DNA from: Chromera velia
Lineage: Eukaryota > Sar > Chromeraceae
Assembly (NCBI GenBank): GCA_018398765.1
Contig: JAHBMJ010000019.1
Span: 1 to 27,193, forward strand
Direction of reading: 5' to 3'
Length of the DNA: 27,193 nt
Position 1 is the first letter of the stretch; the number at the start of each line of letters is the position of its first letter. Under the pieces are notes generated by a model that saw only the letters and a program-made list of their open reading frames with translations, had not been told where the DNA came from and did not search any database. This document shows positions 1 to 11,007 of the stretch, piece after piece. Both the position numbers and the translations under genes were made by a program.

Positions 1-137
1 TCAGTCAGTCAGTCAGTCAGTCAGTCAGTCATTCAGTAAGTCAGTCATTCAGTCATTGAGTCAGTCAGTCAGACAGTCAGTCAGTCAATCAGTCAATCAG
101 TCAATCAGTCAGTCAGTCAATCAGTCAGTCAGTCAGC
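1..137. repeat. Degenerate (GTCA)n/(TCAG)n tetranucleotide microsatellite
   Basis: The first 137 bases are almost pure TCAG repeat with occasional point changes and phase slips (tcat, tcaatc, agac). The same GTCAGTCAGT pattern begins several introns of the genes further along, so this stretch could itself be intron 5' sequence of a gene lying outside the window. That is inference; no exon is visible beside it. Confidence 0.9.
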
Positions 138-319
138 CATTCTGTGAGTTCGTCAGAGCAAGAGAGTCCGTGCGCGGAGCAGAGAAAATTCAAGCAGAGG
201 CCAGAGAACACGAGAGAGAAATCGGGTAGGAAGGAATGGATGAACGAAGCAACCACGAATAAATGAAAGTGGACAAATACGCGCACCGCCCTCGGCTTCA
301 TCTTCTTATTCAATTGGAA

Positions 320-711
320 CGCTTGAGAAGAACAACAGAGAGAAGAGAGGGACGCTTGAGAAGAACAACAGAGAGAAGAGAGGGACGCTTGAGAAGAACA
401 ACAGAGAGAAGAGAGGGACGCTTGAGAAGAACAACAGAGAGAAGAGAGGGACGCTTGAGAAGAACAACAGAGAGAAGAGAGGGACGCTTGAGAAGAACAA
501 CAGAGAGAAGAGAGGGACGCTTGAGAAGAACAACAGAGAGAAGAGAGGGACGCTTGAGAAGAACAACAGAGAGAAGAGAGGGACGCTTGAAAAGAACAAC
601 AGAGAGAAGAGAGGGACGCTTGAGAAGAACAACAGAGAGAAGAGAGGGACGCTTGAGAAGAACAACAGAGAGAAGAGAGGGGCGCTTGAGAAGAACAACA
701 GAGAGAAGAGA
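320..711. repeat. 33-bp minisatellite, about 12 tandem copies
   Basis: The unit is 33 bp (starts CGCTTGAGAAGAACAACAGA, then a purine-rich tail) and is repeated about 11.9 times with only a few substitutions, for example GAAAAG for GAGAAG in one copy and GGGGCG in the last junction. Because 33 is a multiple of three, several frames on both strands stay open: an 11-residue LRRTTERREGR repeat on the + strand and SLLSVVLLKRP or SSLCCSSQASL repeats on the - strand. The open frames follow from the period and are not evidence of a protein. No flanking coding sequence or splice sites support a gene. Confidence 0.92.
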
Positions 712-864
712 GTGAACCGGATCGATGGATCGTCCAGTCGGACATCCAGAAGTCATGCGTGCATGCAACCATTTTGGTTTTTCTTTCTTCCAGTCAAGCA
801 GTCAGTCAGACAGACAGACAGACAGACAGAAAATCCTGTTTAGCAAGTACAACAGGTGCAGGTC

Positions 865-898
<34 letters not shown>

Positions 899-905
899 AA
901 GAGAG

Positions 906-936
<31 letters not shown>

Positions 937-2330
937 AGAGATAGAGAGAGAGACTGAAGGCCCTGCCTGCTTCTTGAAGAAGAATATCTTTCTTTTCTCT
1001 GCCTGCGTGCCTGCCTGCCTCCTCCATCCCAAAATGTAGGGAGTCTATCTGCGTTTCCGTCTGTCTGTCTTATTGTCTGTTTGCGTATTTGTCTGTCTGG
1101 ATATTTGTGCAGTGGGCAAAGTACGACCGTGATGACTCGGACTCGGACTGACTGCAAAATCTTCTTTTCCCCCTCTTCTTTTTGGGTGACGAGAACTGCT
1201 TTCTGTCTCTTCGCACAGAGACCGCCTTGGGTAGATTCAGCAAGAACGAAGGAGACAGAGTGAGGCGGAAAAGAAGCAAAGCACGAACAAAAATGGAATT
1301 GATTGTCTGCATACATTCGTCTCATCGGGAAGTGATCTCTCAAGCAAATCAAAGACAACGAGAAAAATCGAGAAGAAAAGAAAAGTTTAGAGAGAGAACA
1401 ACTTTACCAAAAGACACACAATGAAACAGGGATTCAAAAGCAGCTGTCCGCTGGGCTCATTCATGCACCGGCAGACCGAGAAAGTAGACCAAAGCACACA
1501 AGAAAGCGAGGCCAGAATACACTCAAGCTGCGACATCAAAGATAGAGACTAACACAGAAAAGGAGCAAAGATTTATCCAGACAAAAGCGTGTCGTCCTCC
1601 GTTGAAAAAGGATCAAGGGAATTGATCAGAGAAAAGTAAAGCTCCCACTGTTGTGTGGGGCTGGGGCGAAAATAAATGCAAACGTATGCCACCATCGCTG
1701 ACAAGAAAATGTCAATTTGAAAAATAATGATATTTAACTTAGATTTGAATTGCAAGAGGTGCCATGAAAATGTAAACAAGGCATTGATTCAGTTTCGCGA
1801 AGCTTGCTGTAAAACTTTTGCAAACGAATGCACTCAGAGTTCCAATAAAAAAAAAAGGTATGTTTGTGTCTTTACTACGCACTGTCTGTACAGTGACTAC
1901 TATAGTTGATTTAGACAAACATTCCCACTTAAAACGATGCTCAAACATTCAATTAAGATATAATATACATTATACATACATGACTAGTAGTATAAACAAA
2001 CTTCAAACTGTTTAGATAATATGCCAATGATTGTTTTAATGTTGTTATTTGTTTTTTAATCTATATTTAATTTACATACTTATTTAAAATTTAAAAGATT
2101 TTTAAGGTTGATTCTGTACTCGGATGACAAGCAATTGTAGCTCCTGACTGTGCAGGTGTGCCTGGTCTCTGTCTCTAATCTAGGTTTCTAATATTTTTTT
2201 GATCCACTTTAAGTGGTTGTATGATAGTAATTGGTTGTATGATAGTGAGCTAGCTCCTACCAATTAGATGGGGCGGAGGTTTTTTTTTGTGGTAAATTGT
2301 GCTCAGATTGTGATTTTGAGCTTTTGCGAA
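712..2330. other. Non-coding stretch with CAGA, GT, GA and GAAA microsatellites
   Basis: No gene is supportable here. A (CAGA)n run lies at about 791-830 and a composite (GT)n-(GA)n-(GAAA)n run at about 865-953. From about 1560 to 2330 the sequence is AT-rich and free of simple repeats apart from a 17-bp direct duplication containing GGTTGTATGATAGT at about 2212-2246. The short open frames in the region have no conserved motif and low-complexity translations. Confidence 0.6.
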
Positions 2331-2335
2331 GTGTC

Positions 2336-2645
2336 GGGTGGGGAGGGGGGGGCTCCGAAGCAGTCTAAAAAGGCGGCCTGCGACCGCAAAAGTGTGGTGT
2401 CTCGAGCTTTTTCGGGGCTCTGCCCCTCCCCGGGCGGTGAGGGCGCCCCCGGCCCCCGGGCCTCAGGCGCTGCCCGCCCCCCTCCCTCTCCCCGGCAGGG
2501 GGCTTTCCCAGTGTTAATTCGCACAGAAGCCCAACATGCATGATGATCGAGGGTTTTGTTATGCATGCCGCGTCCCCACCATGTTGCATGCTGGCCGGCC
2601 CCTACTATAGGAGGCCCGTATAGAGGCCCAGGGCCCCGGCACTGT
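2336..2645. other. GC-rich island of unknown nature
   Basis: A sharply bounded GC-rich block sits between AT-rich flanks. It contains a small perfect hairpin (GGGGC-TCT-GCCCC near 2415-2427), dense runs of G and C, and a stretch reading CCGTATAGAGG near 2620-2632. The same CCGTATAGAGG 11-mer recurs near 17005 in the divergent intergenic region, followed there too by an ATTAATT some tens of bases on. A decayed dispersed repeat is possible. No ORF or RNA gene is recognised. Confidence 0.4.
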
Positions 2646-3157
2646 ATTAATTTTGTGTCCATCCGTCCACAGTGACTCCACACGATTGATGCATTAATAC
2701 ATTAAGCATGCAATAAAAATGTACGTATTAATTATACCATACATACATACGTGCAGATGTATATATATATACACATGCACGCCTGCATGAAGCCACTCCT
2801 TGCATGATTTCATTGAATCAATGCGTCTATATTGTTCCCTTCGATCCCAGCTGTCTGTGCACGTATATCCGTCTTTCGTTTTGCCGTACTTGACCACAAG
2901 AAAGGGGTTTCTCTCTACATGGATCCATCTTCAGTGAAAGTCTTCGTAAAGTGATTCTGGAGCTGCATCGGTCACGCACCCCTTCGGACCCTTCCACACC
3001 CAGGTTTCCCTCCAGTTTTGCTCAGGAGAAACATCCCGGGGGACTTGACGAAGTTAATTAAGAGAACAGAAAGAAGGAAAGGCAGTCACATTGAACGGCA
3101 GTGTACGCTCGCAAGCAAAGAAGGGCACACCACACTTCTCGCCTGCCAGCACATTCC

Positions 3158-4474
3158 ATGGCAGCAGCAGCAGCTCCGGCTGCAGGCGCTGCAGATTTTA
3201 GAGGCAGCACGGGGCGGTTTTTCGACAGCTACCGCGACCCCTTCTCTCGCCACCCGTTCCTTCCCGCTGATTCTGTGTTTGCCAGGCAGTTCCGTGACAT
3301 CGGAGTGAACATCTCGCCCCTCAACCACACGGATGCCTATCTGCAGGACGGGTATGTCTTTCCCCTTGCTGCAGCCCAGGGTGCATCCTTCAGAGGATTC
3401 CACCCTCACCACCATCACACAGGGGGAGGAGGAGGAGGGCCGAATTCGAAAAACCAACTGGACCTGCAATCCGTCGCCTCTGCGCCTCCGGATGCGTCAG
3501 TCAGGTTTTCTTACCCCCAGAAGAGAACCTGGATGGGTGCAGGGCAGCAGCCGAGAGGCAGACAGGCCCACGCCCCTGAAGTCGCAGCAGACTCTTCCAG
3601 TAACGCCAACGAGCTGTCTTCTCTCCGTGAGAGGCTGCAGACTCTGGAGGCTGTGTGCAGAGAGCAGGAGAGGGAGCTGCATGACTTGAAGAAAGCCAGT
3701 CAGCAGAGAGAAGTCAGGACGCCCGAGAGGGAAAGAGGAGGGGAGGGTCGCTCTTCCCCCCTCGGCTCCCCTCGGTCCAAGTCGAGGCCGGAGACCGAGC
3801 TAAGGAGGGGAAGCAGTAGACAGGACATGAAACGGTCGGGCAGCACAAACGGAGGGCGGCCTCTGTCGTCTTCGAGCAAGAAGGAGAGTGGAGGGGGAGG
3901 AAAGGGAGAGAGCTACAAGACCCTCGTCAACGAGGCGAGAAACCTGATTGACACGCTGTTGGGTCGGGACTCGCCCTCGCCCTCCCTCCTGCCTGCCGGC
4001 TACTCTCCCCGGACAATGGCGACGTCCGCCGGGCGGGTGGGGGCATCGCCTCCGAGTGACGGTAACAAAAAAAGTGTGGGGCGCGGCCGGTCTTTCCGCC
4101 AGGGGGCAAAGGGGCAGAGGGGAAGTGAGAGCAGCAGCGTGACTGCAGACAGAGAGAGGGGAAGGGGGGTCAGAGGGAGAAGGGGGACTGATCAGTCAGA
4201 GGGGAAAGAGAGCGGGAGCAGCACAAGTGGAGGTAGAGGAAGGAGAAGTGGGGGCACTCGGAACTTGGCCAGACTGGGTTCTCGTCTTGTCGAGAATGCG
4301 GGGGGAAGGGAGAAAGGGGGGCGGGGAGGAGGAAGAGAGAGAAGTGTGGACAGTGGAGGGGGTGGGTTGTCCTCTTCAGTAGGGTTTCGAAAGCTGGACG
4401 AGGCGCTTGCTGTATTAGAGGGGGAGGAGAGCAGGATGCTGGCCTCTCTCAAATGGATGGGGGCAGGCGGTTAG
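3158..4474 (+). CDS. Hypothetical low-complexity protein with a short coiled coil
   Basis: An uninterrupted 438-codon frame runs from ATG 3158 to TAG 4472-4474. The frame is open for 19 codons upstream but without an earlier ATG; ATG 3158 has a purine-poor -3 context but G at +4. I do not recognise the family. The N-terminus is Ala-rich, followed by a more complex aromatic/charged segment (about residues 14-75) that looks like the only globular or conserved-motif candidate. His-rich and Gly-rich runs follow near 80-90. A Leu/Glu/Arg heptad-like coiled coil occupies about residues 152-185. The remainder is Arg/Gly/Ser-rich with RGRGR- and SSSS-type low complexity, interrupted by amphipathic helices near 255-275 and at the extreme C-terminus. 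The composition resembles a disordered scaffold or RNA-binding protein, but that is only a guess. No intron is needed. Codon content is strongly G-biased, in line with its Gly/Arg content. Confidence 0.6.
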   Translation: MAAAAAPAAGAADFRGSTGRFFDSYRDPFSRHPFLPADSVFARQFRDIGVNISPLNHTDAYLQDGYVFPLAAAQGASFRGFHPHHHHTGGGGGGPNSKNQLDLQSVASAPPDASVRFSYPQKRTWMGAGQQPRGRQAHAPEVAADSSSNANELSSLRERLQTLEAVCREQERELHDLKKASQQREVRTPERERGGEGRSSPLGSPRSKSRPETELRRGSSRQDMKRSGSTNGGRPLSSSSKKESGGGGKGESYKTLVNEARNLIDTLLGRDSPSPSLLPAGYSPRTMATSAGRVGASPPSDGNKKSVGRGRSFRQGAKGQRGSESSSVTADRERGRGVRGRRGTDQSEGKESGSSTSGGRGRRSGGTRNLARLGSRLVENAGGREKGGRGGGRERSVDSGGGGLSSSVGFRKLDEALAVLEGEESRMLASLKWMGAGG

Positions 4475-7281
4475 CAAGAGGGTGACGTCCGCAGAATGAA
4501 GGAGGATGGAGAAGGTACAGACATGAGCGAGAGAGAGGGATACAGAATGACTGGATGAGAAGAGTTGCAGAGACAGAATGAACAAGGAATGAAAACAAAG
4601 TGACTAGGAGATTCTTCTTCCCCGTTCTCCCCCTCTGTCTCTTCCCTTTCAATCGATCGATCGCTCGATCAACAATGACTCGATGAAAGGCACGACAGGA
4701 CGCTGGGGACAATGCAAGAAACTTGGAGAAAGTAAGAATTTACTAAGAAACAAAGGCATGAAGGAAGACGGCGGGCCATACAAACAAGACGAGAGAATTA
4801 ATTCTCTCACTGAACAAAAGGACGCACGACGGCCCGGGTGATGTGCAATTCTTTCTGCTTTATATCCAGTCGAATTCTTTGTTCGTCATCGCAATCAAGA
4901 ACATCAGCAGGACAAATTGTAGACAACACCAAGGCTCAGAAAAATTCATTAATTGAAAAAGTAAATTCACCTAAAAATTATAACTTAAATTATATTAATT
5001 TGGGCTATGAATGAATAAATGAATGAAGTTGGCTTTGCTAGAGTGGAGCCGTGCTCCCAGCAGTATATAGGAATTTGACATTAAATTTATCAATACATTG
5101 AATTTTTATTCACGGTGTTGCATTGACTAGTGCATTGAATAATTTGAATTGAATTAAATTGAATTGAGGCAGTAACATTTGGTAGTTAAAGCCTACATGG
5201 GAGCTTAGCTGAAAGCATGCTACTTAAGCTCTGGCCAACTTTGAACTTTGAAGCCTAGTTTAAAGTATGACATGCATGCCTAGATGCATGCAAATGCCAT
5301 TCACATTCATATGCCCAGAGTAACACAAATGTTGGTATATTATACCGTATATATTCAAAACTCCTACTAGAACTCCTAGTAAAATTCTAAACCTCTTTAA
5401 ATTTGATATAGTGTTTTATGTTTCACTCTCGCAATACCCCGTGGAAGACTCTTGCAACATTTGAACAACAGTTGTTTGCCTATTGAATGCCATGATAAAT
5501 TAAAAAAAAAATCTATTCAAAAAAGAAACTTTTTCTCATCTTTTATTTTTTTTTAATGTAGTGCAGAGCCTAGTACTAAAGTTATCAAAACTTATTATTT
5601 CATCATCATCATCATTTCAGTTGTCACCATATAATCATTGCGATTCGTTTAATATTTCTATTTAATTCATTTGAATCATCTCCCTGCTTAGGATTTTGAT
5701 ATATCGATCCGTTGTATAATCCGCAACAACAGTTATAGCTACAGCAGAGCTGCCAGAGCAATCGTATATACTCAGGCTCCTACCAGTACTCTTAGCAATG
5801 CTAGCACCAATACTCAAATAACATATTGTAGTGCTAGTCACAAAGCTGTCTAAGAAGCCATCCAGAAGACCATTGTGTATGGGTAACTGAACTGAACAAC
5901 AATTTTTGTTCCAAGGGCATATAATATTAGGCCAATATTACAACGGCAGGAAAGCTAGCAGGAAAGAAGGAACGACCCCTGGAACGAAGGCTCCCGGAGA
6001 GTAAAGAAGGGATGCATGGTTATCTAGTGACTATCCGCCTTCTACAATTCACTGAATTGAATTCAGACACCTGGTGCAACTAAGCAGCAACTTTGAAAGC
6101 GTTACCAACGAAGTAGACGATGCCCACAGGTGGACACTGGGCAGGCACACACGCAACTGTACACGAGTAGACAAAAGCTTTCTCCAGGCATCCACACCCA
6201 CATACACGCACGTGCACAAACACACACACACTCTCTCTCTCTCCCTCACTCAAACGCACACACATGCACGCACGAGAACGTATATACACACGCACTCGCG
6301 CTCGTGAACTGTCACCACTGCCTGCGATGACCGAAACAAATGGAGAAAAGTGGGTACGTACGGCATTTTTGTGAATGAGATGAAGCTGCTTCTTCGCTTC
6401 ACCTCGGTCGACTAGACGTCTTTCTGCTTCTTTTCTTACACTTGACTAATTGTTGCGGGGCAGACGTGCACGCGTGCACACACTCCGTTGATCAATTAAC
6501 CGAGAAAGAAAGAAAGAAGCGACAGAGAGAGCGAGGGCGGCTTGGAGGCAGGGAGAGAATTCTGGTCGTTCCTCTCTCTGCAAAAAGCGTTCCTTAATTT
6601 TTCTCCTTTCAGGCCTGCCTTTTCGTTATTTTCCTCACCCCCGCGCAGCTTTCATTCTCTCTCTCCGCGTCGTGTCTGTCCTTTTGTCTTCTCTTCCATT
6701 TTCTCTTTCTCTCTCTGCACTCACTCTTTATTTTATTTCTTTCTCGAATGCCGTCGAGTGTCTCTCCCTCGCATCTTCCAATAAAATCGTGCAACGCTGC
6801 AGATACGGAAAACGAGTCTTGAAGACCCTTTCCAACGATGCGCCAGCTTCTCGGTCTCAGCTCAGGTTCGCACGAGGCCAGCGATCACGTCTGTCTACCA
6901 TGGGTTGCTGCTTTTTCGTGTTTGCTCCTTGAATCACTATCTCTCTCCACCTCTGATCCCTCCCTCCCCTCCTGAGGCCGTGTACACGCCTCCTCTCTCT
7001 CTCTCTCTCTCTCTTCTCTTTCTCCCTCTCTCTCTCTTCCTTTTCACTCTCCGGTTTCTTTTCTTGAAAAGCAACGAGAGAGACCAAGAGAGGGCAGGGA
7101 ATGGACTCTCTCGCTCACTCAACGAAACCGCTTTTTTCGCTCATCTTCGAGACATGCAGACTGACTGACTCTGTGACTTGTTTTTTCCTTTTTCTTTCAA
7201 ATCGACAGGCAGACAGACAGACACACGGACGGATGAAAAGAACAACCGCTTCTTAATTCCTTGAACACTCAGATAGTAACA
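4475..7281. other. Non-coding interval, AT-rich then pyrimidine-rich
   Basis: I see no supportable gene. About 4850-5960 is AT-rich with low-complexity A/T runs and a short CAT repeat near 5600-5615. About 6190-6300 holds CA and CT dinucleotide runs, and about 6985-7045 a CT-rich tract. Open frames in the pyrimidine tracts translate to Ser/Leu or Arg/Glu repeats and are composition artefacts. The last few hundred bases may include the 3' UTR of the channel gene that ends at 7282 on the minus strand. Confidence 0.55.
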
Positions 7282-10200
7282 TTAGCTCTGCTCCTCGTCC
7301 CCCTGCCATGTCTCTGAATCGAGCCGCGGCCTTGGAGCGGGAGTGTTGGATCTGTGACGTGACCCCGACGCTAGAGAATCTTGGGATGAAGACGTGTTGC
7401 CTCGTCGCAGTCGTTCTCTCTCCCGTTCCCTTTCCCTTTCCCTTTCCACCTCTCTTTCCCTCCCTTCTCTCCTTTCTCTCGCCCCGACTGCGCCTTCCCC
7501 TTTCCCTTCTTTTCCCTCCTCCTGCGGTGGTGGAGAATCGCCGCTCTCAGTCAGAGTCCCACTGGCCCCCCCTCCCCCCCCCCTCCCCTTTCCTGATTCT
7601 TCCTCCTGGTGATCGGAAGACTCCGCTGAGAGCCTGCTGCCTGACCCACCTGCACCTCCATACACACGCGCTCTGACCCTCTCCCACCTGCTGCCTGATG
7701 GCAGGGGCGCAACGGGCACCTTGCCGTTTCGGCCTCCGGCTCCGTTCCATGATGACCGACCGAGCGCCGTCTGCGCTTGTGCTCCCACTGCCTGGGCGTA
7801 CTGCTGCCCCAGTCCCCCGCGGGCTCCACCGCGCAGACCGTGTGCTGCGTTCGTTTGGTGTTCTTTTCTTGTGGGCGGGATGCCGGTGGGTGCCCGAGAG
7901 AGCAGAGAGCCGATCCCGTTGAGGAGATGGTCGATCTGCATTTATTTTTATCCAGAATTTATTTATTTATATCTATATATGAAGAATTCTGTACGAAAAT
8001 AAATGCGGGAGAGGAGAGAGCCGATCCCGTTGAGGAGATGGTCGATCTGCAATCAATCGATCGGAAGAAGAGAGGATTGAAGGGATACAGACAGACAGAC
8101 AGACAGACAGACAGGGTAAATAAATGGGTGGGTTGCTCTGCTTGGCTTGACGCGGAAAAGTGGGGACAGTCTGTTTGACCCCACACAAAGAAAGGAAAGG
8201 AAAAGAAGGCAATCAAATAAATCTTCAGCTGAGCTGTCAGCCAACAAACCGGGTTAGTAGGTCAAACCGATTGATCCACACAGGGGAAGGGGGACACCAA
8301 CCAAGAAAGAAAGAAAGAATGAAAGAAAGAGAAGGAAGGAACCCGAGGCAACGTCTCACGTCCGGACAGAATGTCACCAAGCTGCTGGGAAAAGGCGAAT
8401 AGCGAGAGAGAGAAAGATGGAGACACTTTAGCTCCCCCTCCTTTCATTCAGGGTCAGGCAAGACACGAAAAGCCAAAAGAGAATGAGTCCGAGCTCATGA
8501 ATCAGAACGTAGACTACCCATCTCATCTCATCACTCAATAGATGTGAACGAACTAATTCAATTCAATCCCATAATTCGAGTGCCCGCACCCACACATCCT
8601 TGCTAGGGTCATGTCACTTCGCCTCCCTTTCCACAAAAACGAACCAAGCAACCAACCTTTGTTTCTAGCAGTACCAGTCGCCCCTCAGTGTTCTGCTGCC
8701 TGCTGACGATCTCCAACACGTCCCGAGGAACAGGACTGCCCTGCCCTCTGCACACACACTCATTCATTCATCAACGCAGACAGGGAGACAGGGAGACGCG
8801 AGATGACTATGATTGCATGGGATCAAAGAACGAAAAAAAAAACACTCGCGCTTTGGTGTACTACAATACATATGTGAACTACAGCACATATAGCTGCACA
8901 TTTTTTTTCATTGCTCTCTGCAAGTGCCGCATGACCCTCACACACACCCACCCACAGCCTGGTTGACTGACCGACTGATTGACTGCTTAATTGCTTGCTT
9001 GACTGAATGACTGACTGACTGATTGCTTGCTTGCTTGCTCGACCGACAGACAGACAGACTGCTTGAGTGACTGACTGACTGACCGGAACCTCATGACGTT
9101 ATCGATGAGGATTTTGAGCTCGACCCCCGGGTCCGTCTCCGCAGTCAAATTCTGCACGTCCATCCGGTGGCACTCGAACTGAGTGAAGACATAAATCCGT
9201 GCGAGATCGGCCTCGTCGACCTCGAAGGACTGCAGGAGCTCCGACAGGCCCTTATCCTCCTCCAGAACAGATCCACACTCCTCCCAACAGACCATCACTC
9301 CGTCCAGACTCACCTGCATGCATTTATTTTCATACATACAGAATTCTTGCATTTATTTATTTTCTGAATCAAAAAGAGATCTGTCTGAAAATAAACGCAT
9401 GGCAGATCCACACTCCTCCCAACAGACCATCACTCCGTCCAGACTCACCTGCATGCATTTATTTTCATACACACAGAATTCTTGCATTTATTTATTTTCT
9501 GTATGAAAAAGAATTCTGTCTGAAAATAAACGCATGGACAGATCCACACTCCTCCTAACAGACCATCACTCCGTCCAGACTCACCTGCACCCAGCCACGC
9601 TTTCACATCCACATCCACACTGATCCACACACACACACGCACATATGGCCGGGAAAGCGAAGCTGAGAGGGCACATAACAAAATTGCTCCCCTCAGACCG
9701 CGCGTCGCTTGACGTTGGCAGGAAGATTTGACGCATGCAAAATCTACGGAACGCGCGAATCCAGCTGAGGAGGCACACAACAAGCTTTTGCGAGTTGCAA
9801 AAACAAGTATTTTTCGCTTTCCGGGCCATTCGCACTGAGTGCGTCAGATGGATACACACAGCTGTGGACAGACGGACATATGTGGACGTGCCGTCTGAGT
9901 CCTCTCGGGTCAACCTTGATCAATGCAAGCCTGCTCGCTGGGCTTCTTGCTTGATTTCCTCTCCTTCTGTCTGATGCCCTTCTTGTCTCGCCCTTCTCGT
10001 GGTCCCTTGATCCATTTGTCCAGTCCTTTTGCTTTCTGTTTGTCCCGCATCCATTTCCGTTTCCCCTCCTGGTTGGCTGTGAAGCAGTTTTCTTCTTTCT
10101 AACTAGGCAGGAAAGGAGGGGATGCAAACAAAACCGGGCACCGCTGTACATTTCTTGAACTGCGCACAAATTCATTTGCCATCTCTGTCTCCATGCGCAC

Positions 10201-10968
10201 GAGCTCACTCACACTAACAAACAAATGCACGCAGAGGGATATCACCTGACTCACTATCACTGACTGACTGACTAAATGATTAAATGACTGACTGACCTGG
10301 CCGTCCAGTCCAGGTTCCAGACAGGTGATGTCCGAGAGCTCATACTCCTGCCCTGCTCTCACGGGAAGGCCCGTGCCAGAGAACGAGGAAGGGGGCACAC
10401 TTCCTCTCCCCGCTCGATGCTCTCTTTCTCTTTCTGTATCCCCCCGCGTCTCTCTCTCTGTCTCTGTCTCTCTTCGCTGAGCAGCTGCTGGAGGGTGTTG
10501 ACGAGAGAGAGGCGACTCCTCATCAGCCAATCTTCTTGAAGATGCCGCTGCTTGCTGGAGAGACATGGGACCCCCTCGACTCGAGTCTCTCTCTTTCTCT
10601 TTCTCTCTTACCTCATCATCTGCCCCCCGTGCTTCCTCCAATTCCAGACCTTCCTCAGGATCTCCCACAGCGTCGTCATCGCCCCTCGGGTGCACCTCCT
10701 CCCCCACGTTCCCTCTCCCCCCATTCAACTGATGCAGGTGACCATTTGGCATTTGTACAGTATGCAGAGTCGCCCCCCCTCCCCCGCGCGGAGACGGAAA
10801 GGAAGCGGAACGACTCCGGTGAGACGGCACCGGTCGAGGATGAGCGTGCGGATGAGGCGCGTCCCCATGGCCCTCCATTCTCCCCCCAACTCCTCCACGA
10901 CCACGCAACTCGTCCTGATGAAACTCCGGAGAATCAACCTCGTCCCCATCATCAGCGGCTTCCCTGTA

Positions 10969-11007
<39 letters not shown>

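Noticed and set aside
125-772. Long open frames on both strands over the 33-bp minisatellite
   Set aside because: All are created by a repeat period divisible by three; there are no splice sites, start context or non-repeat coding sequence.
1667-1680. GAAAATAAATGCA resembling one end of the mini-element
   Set aside because: No AGAATTC arm and no flanking direct repeat nearby; 13 bases of AT-rich sequence can match by chance.
3086-3469. Minus-strand frame opposite the 3158-4474 ORF
   Set aside because: Shadow frame; the plus frame is far longer and continuous.
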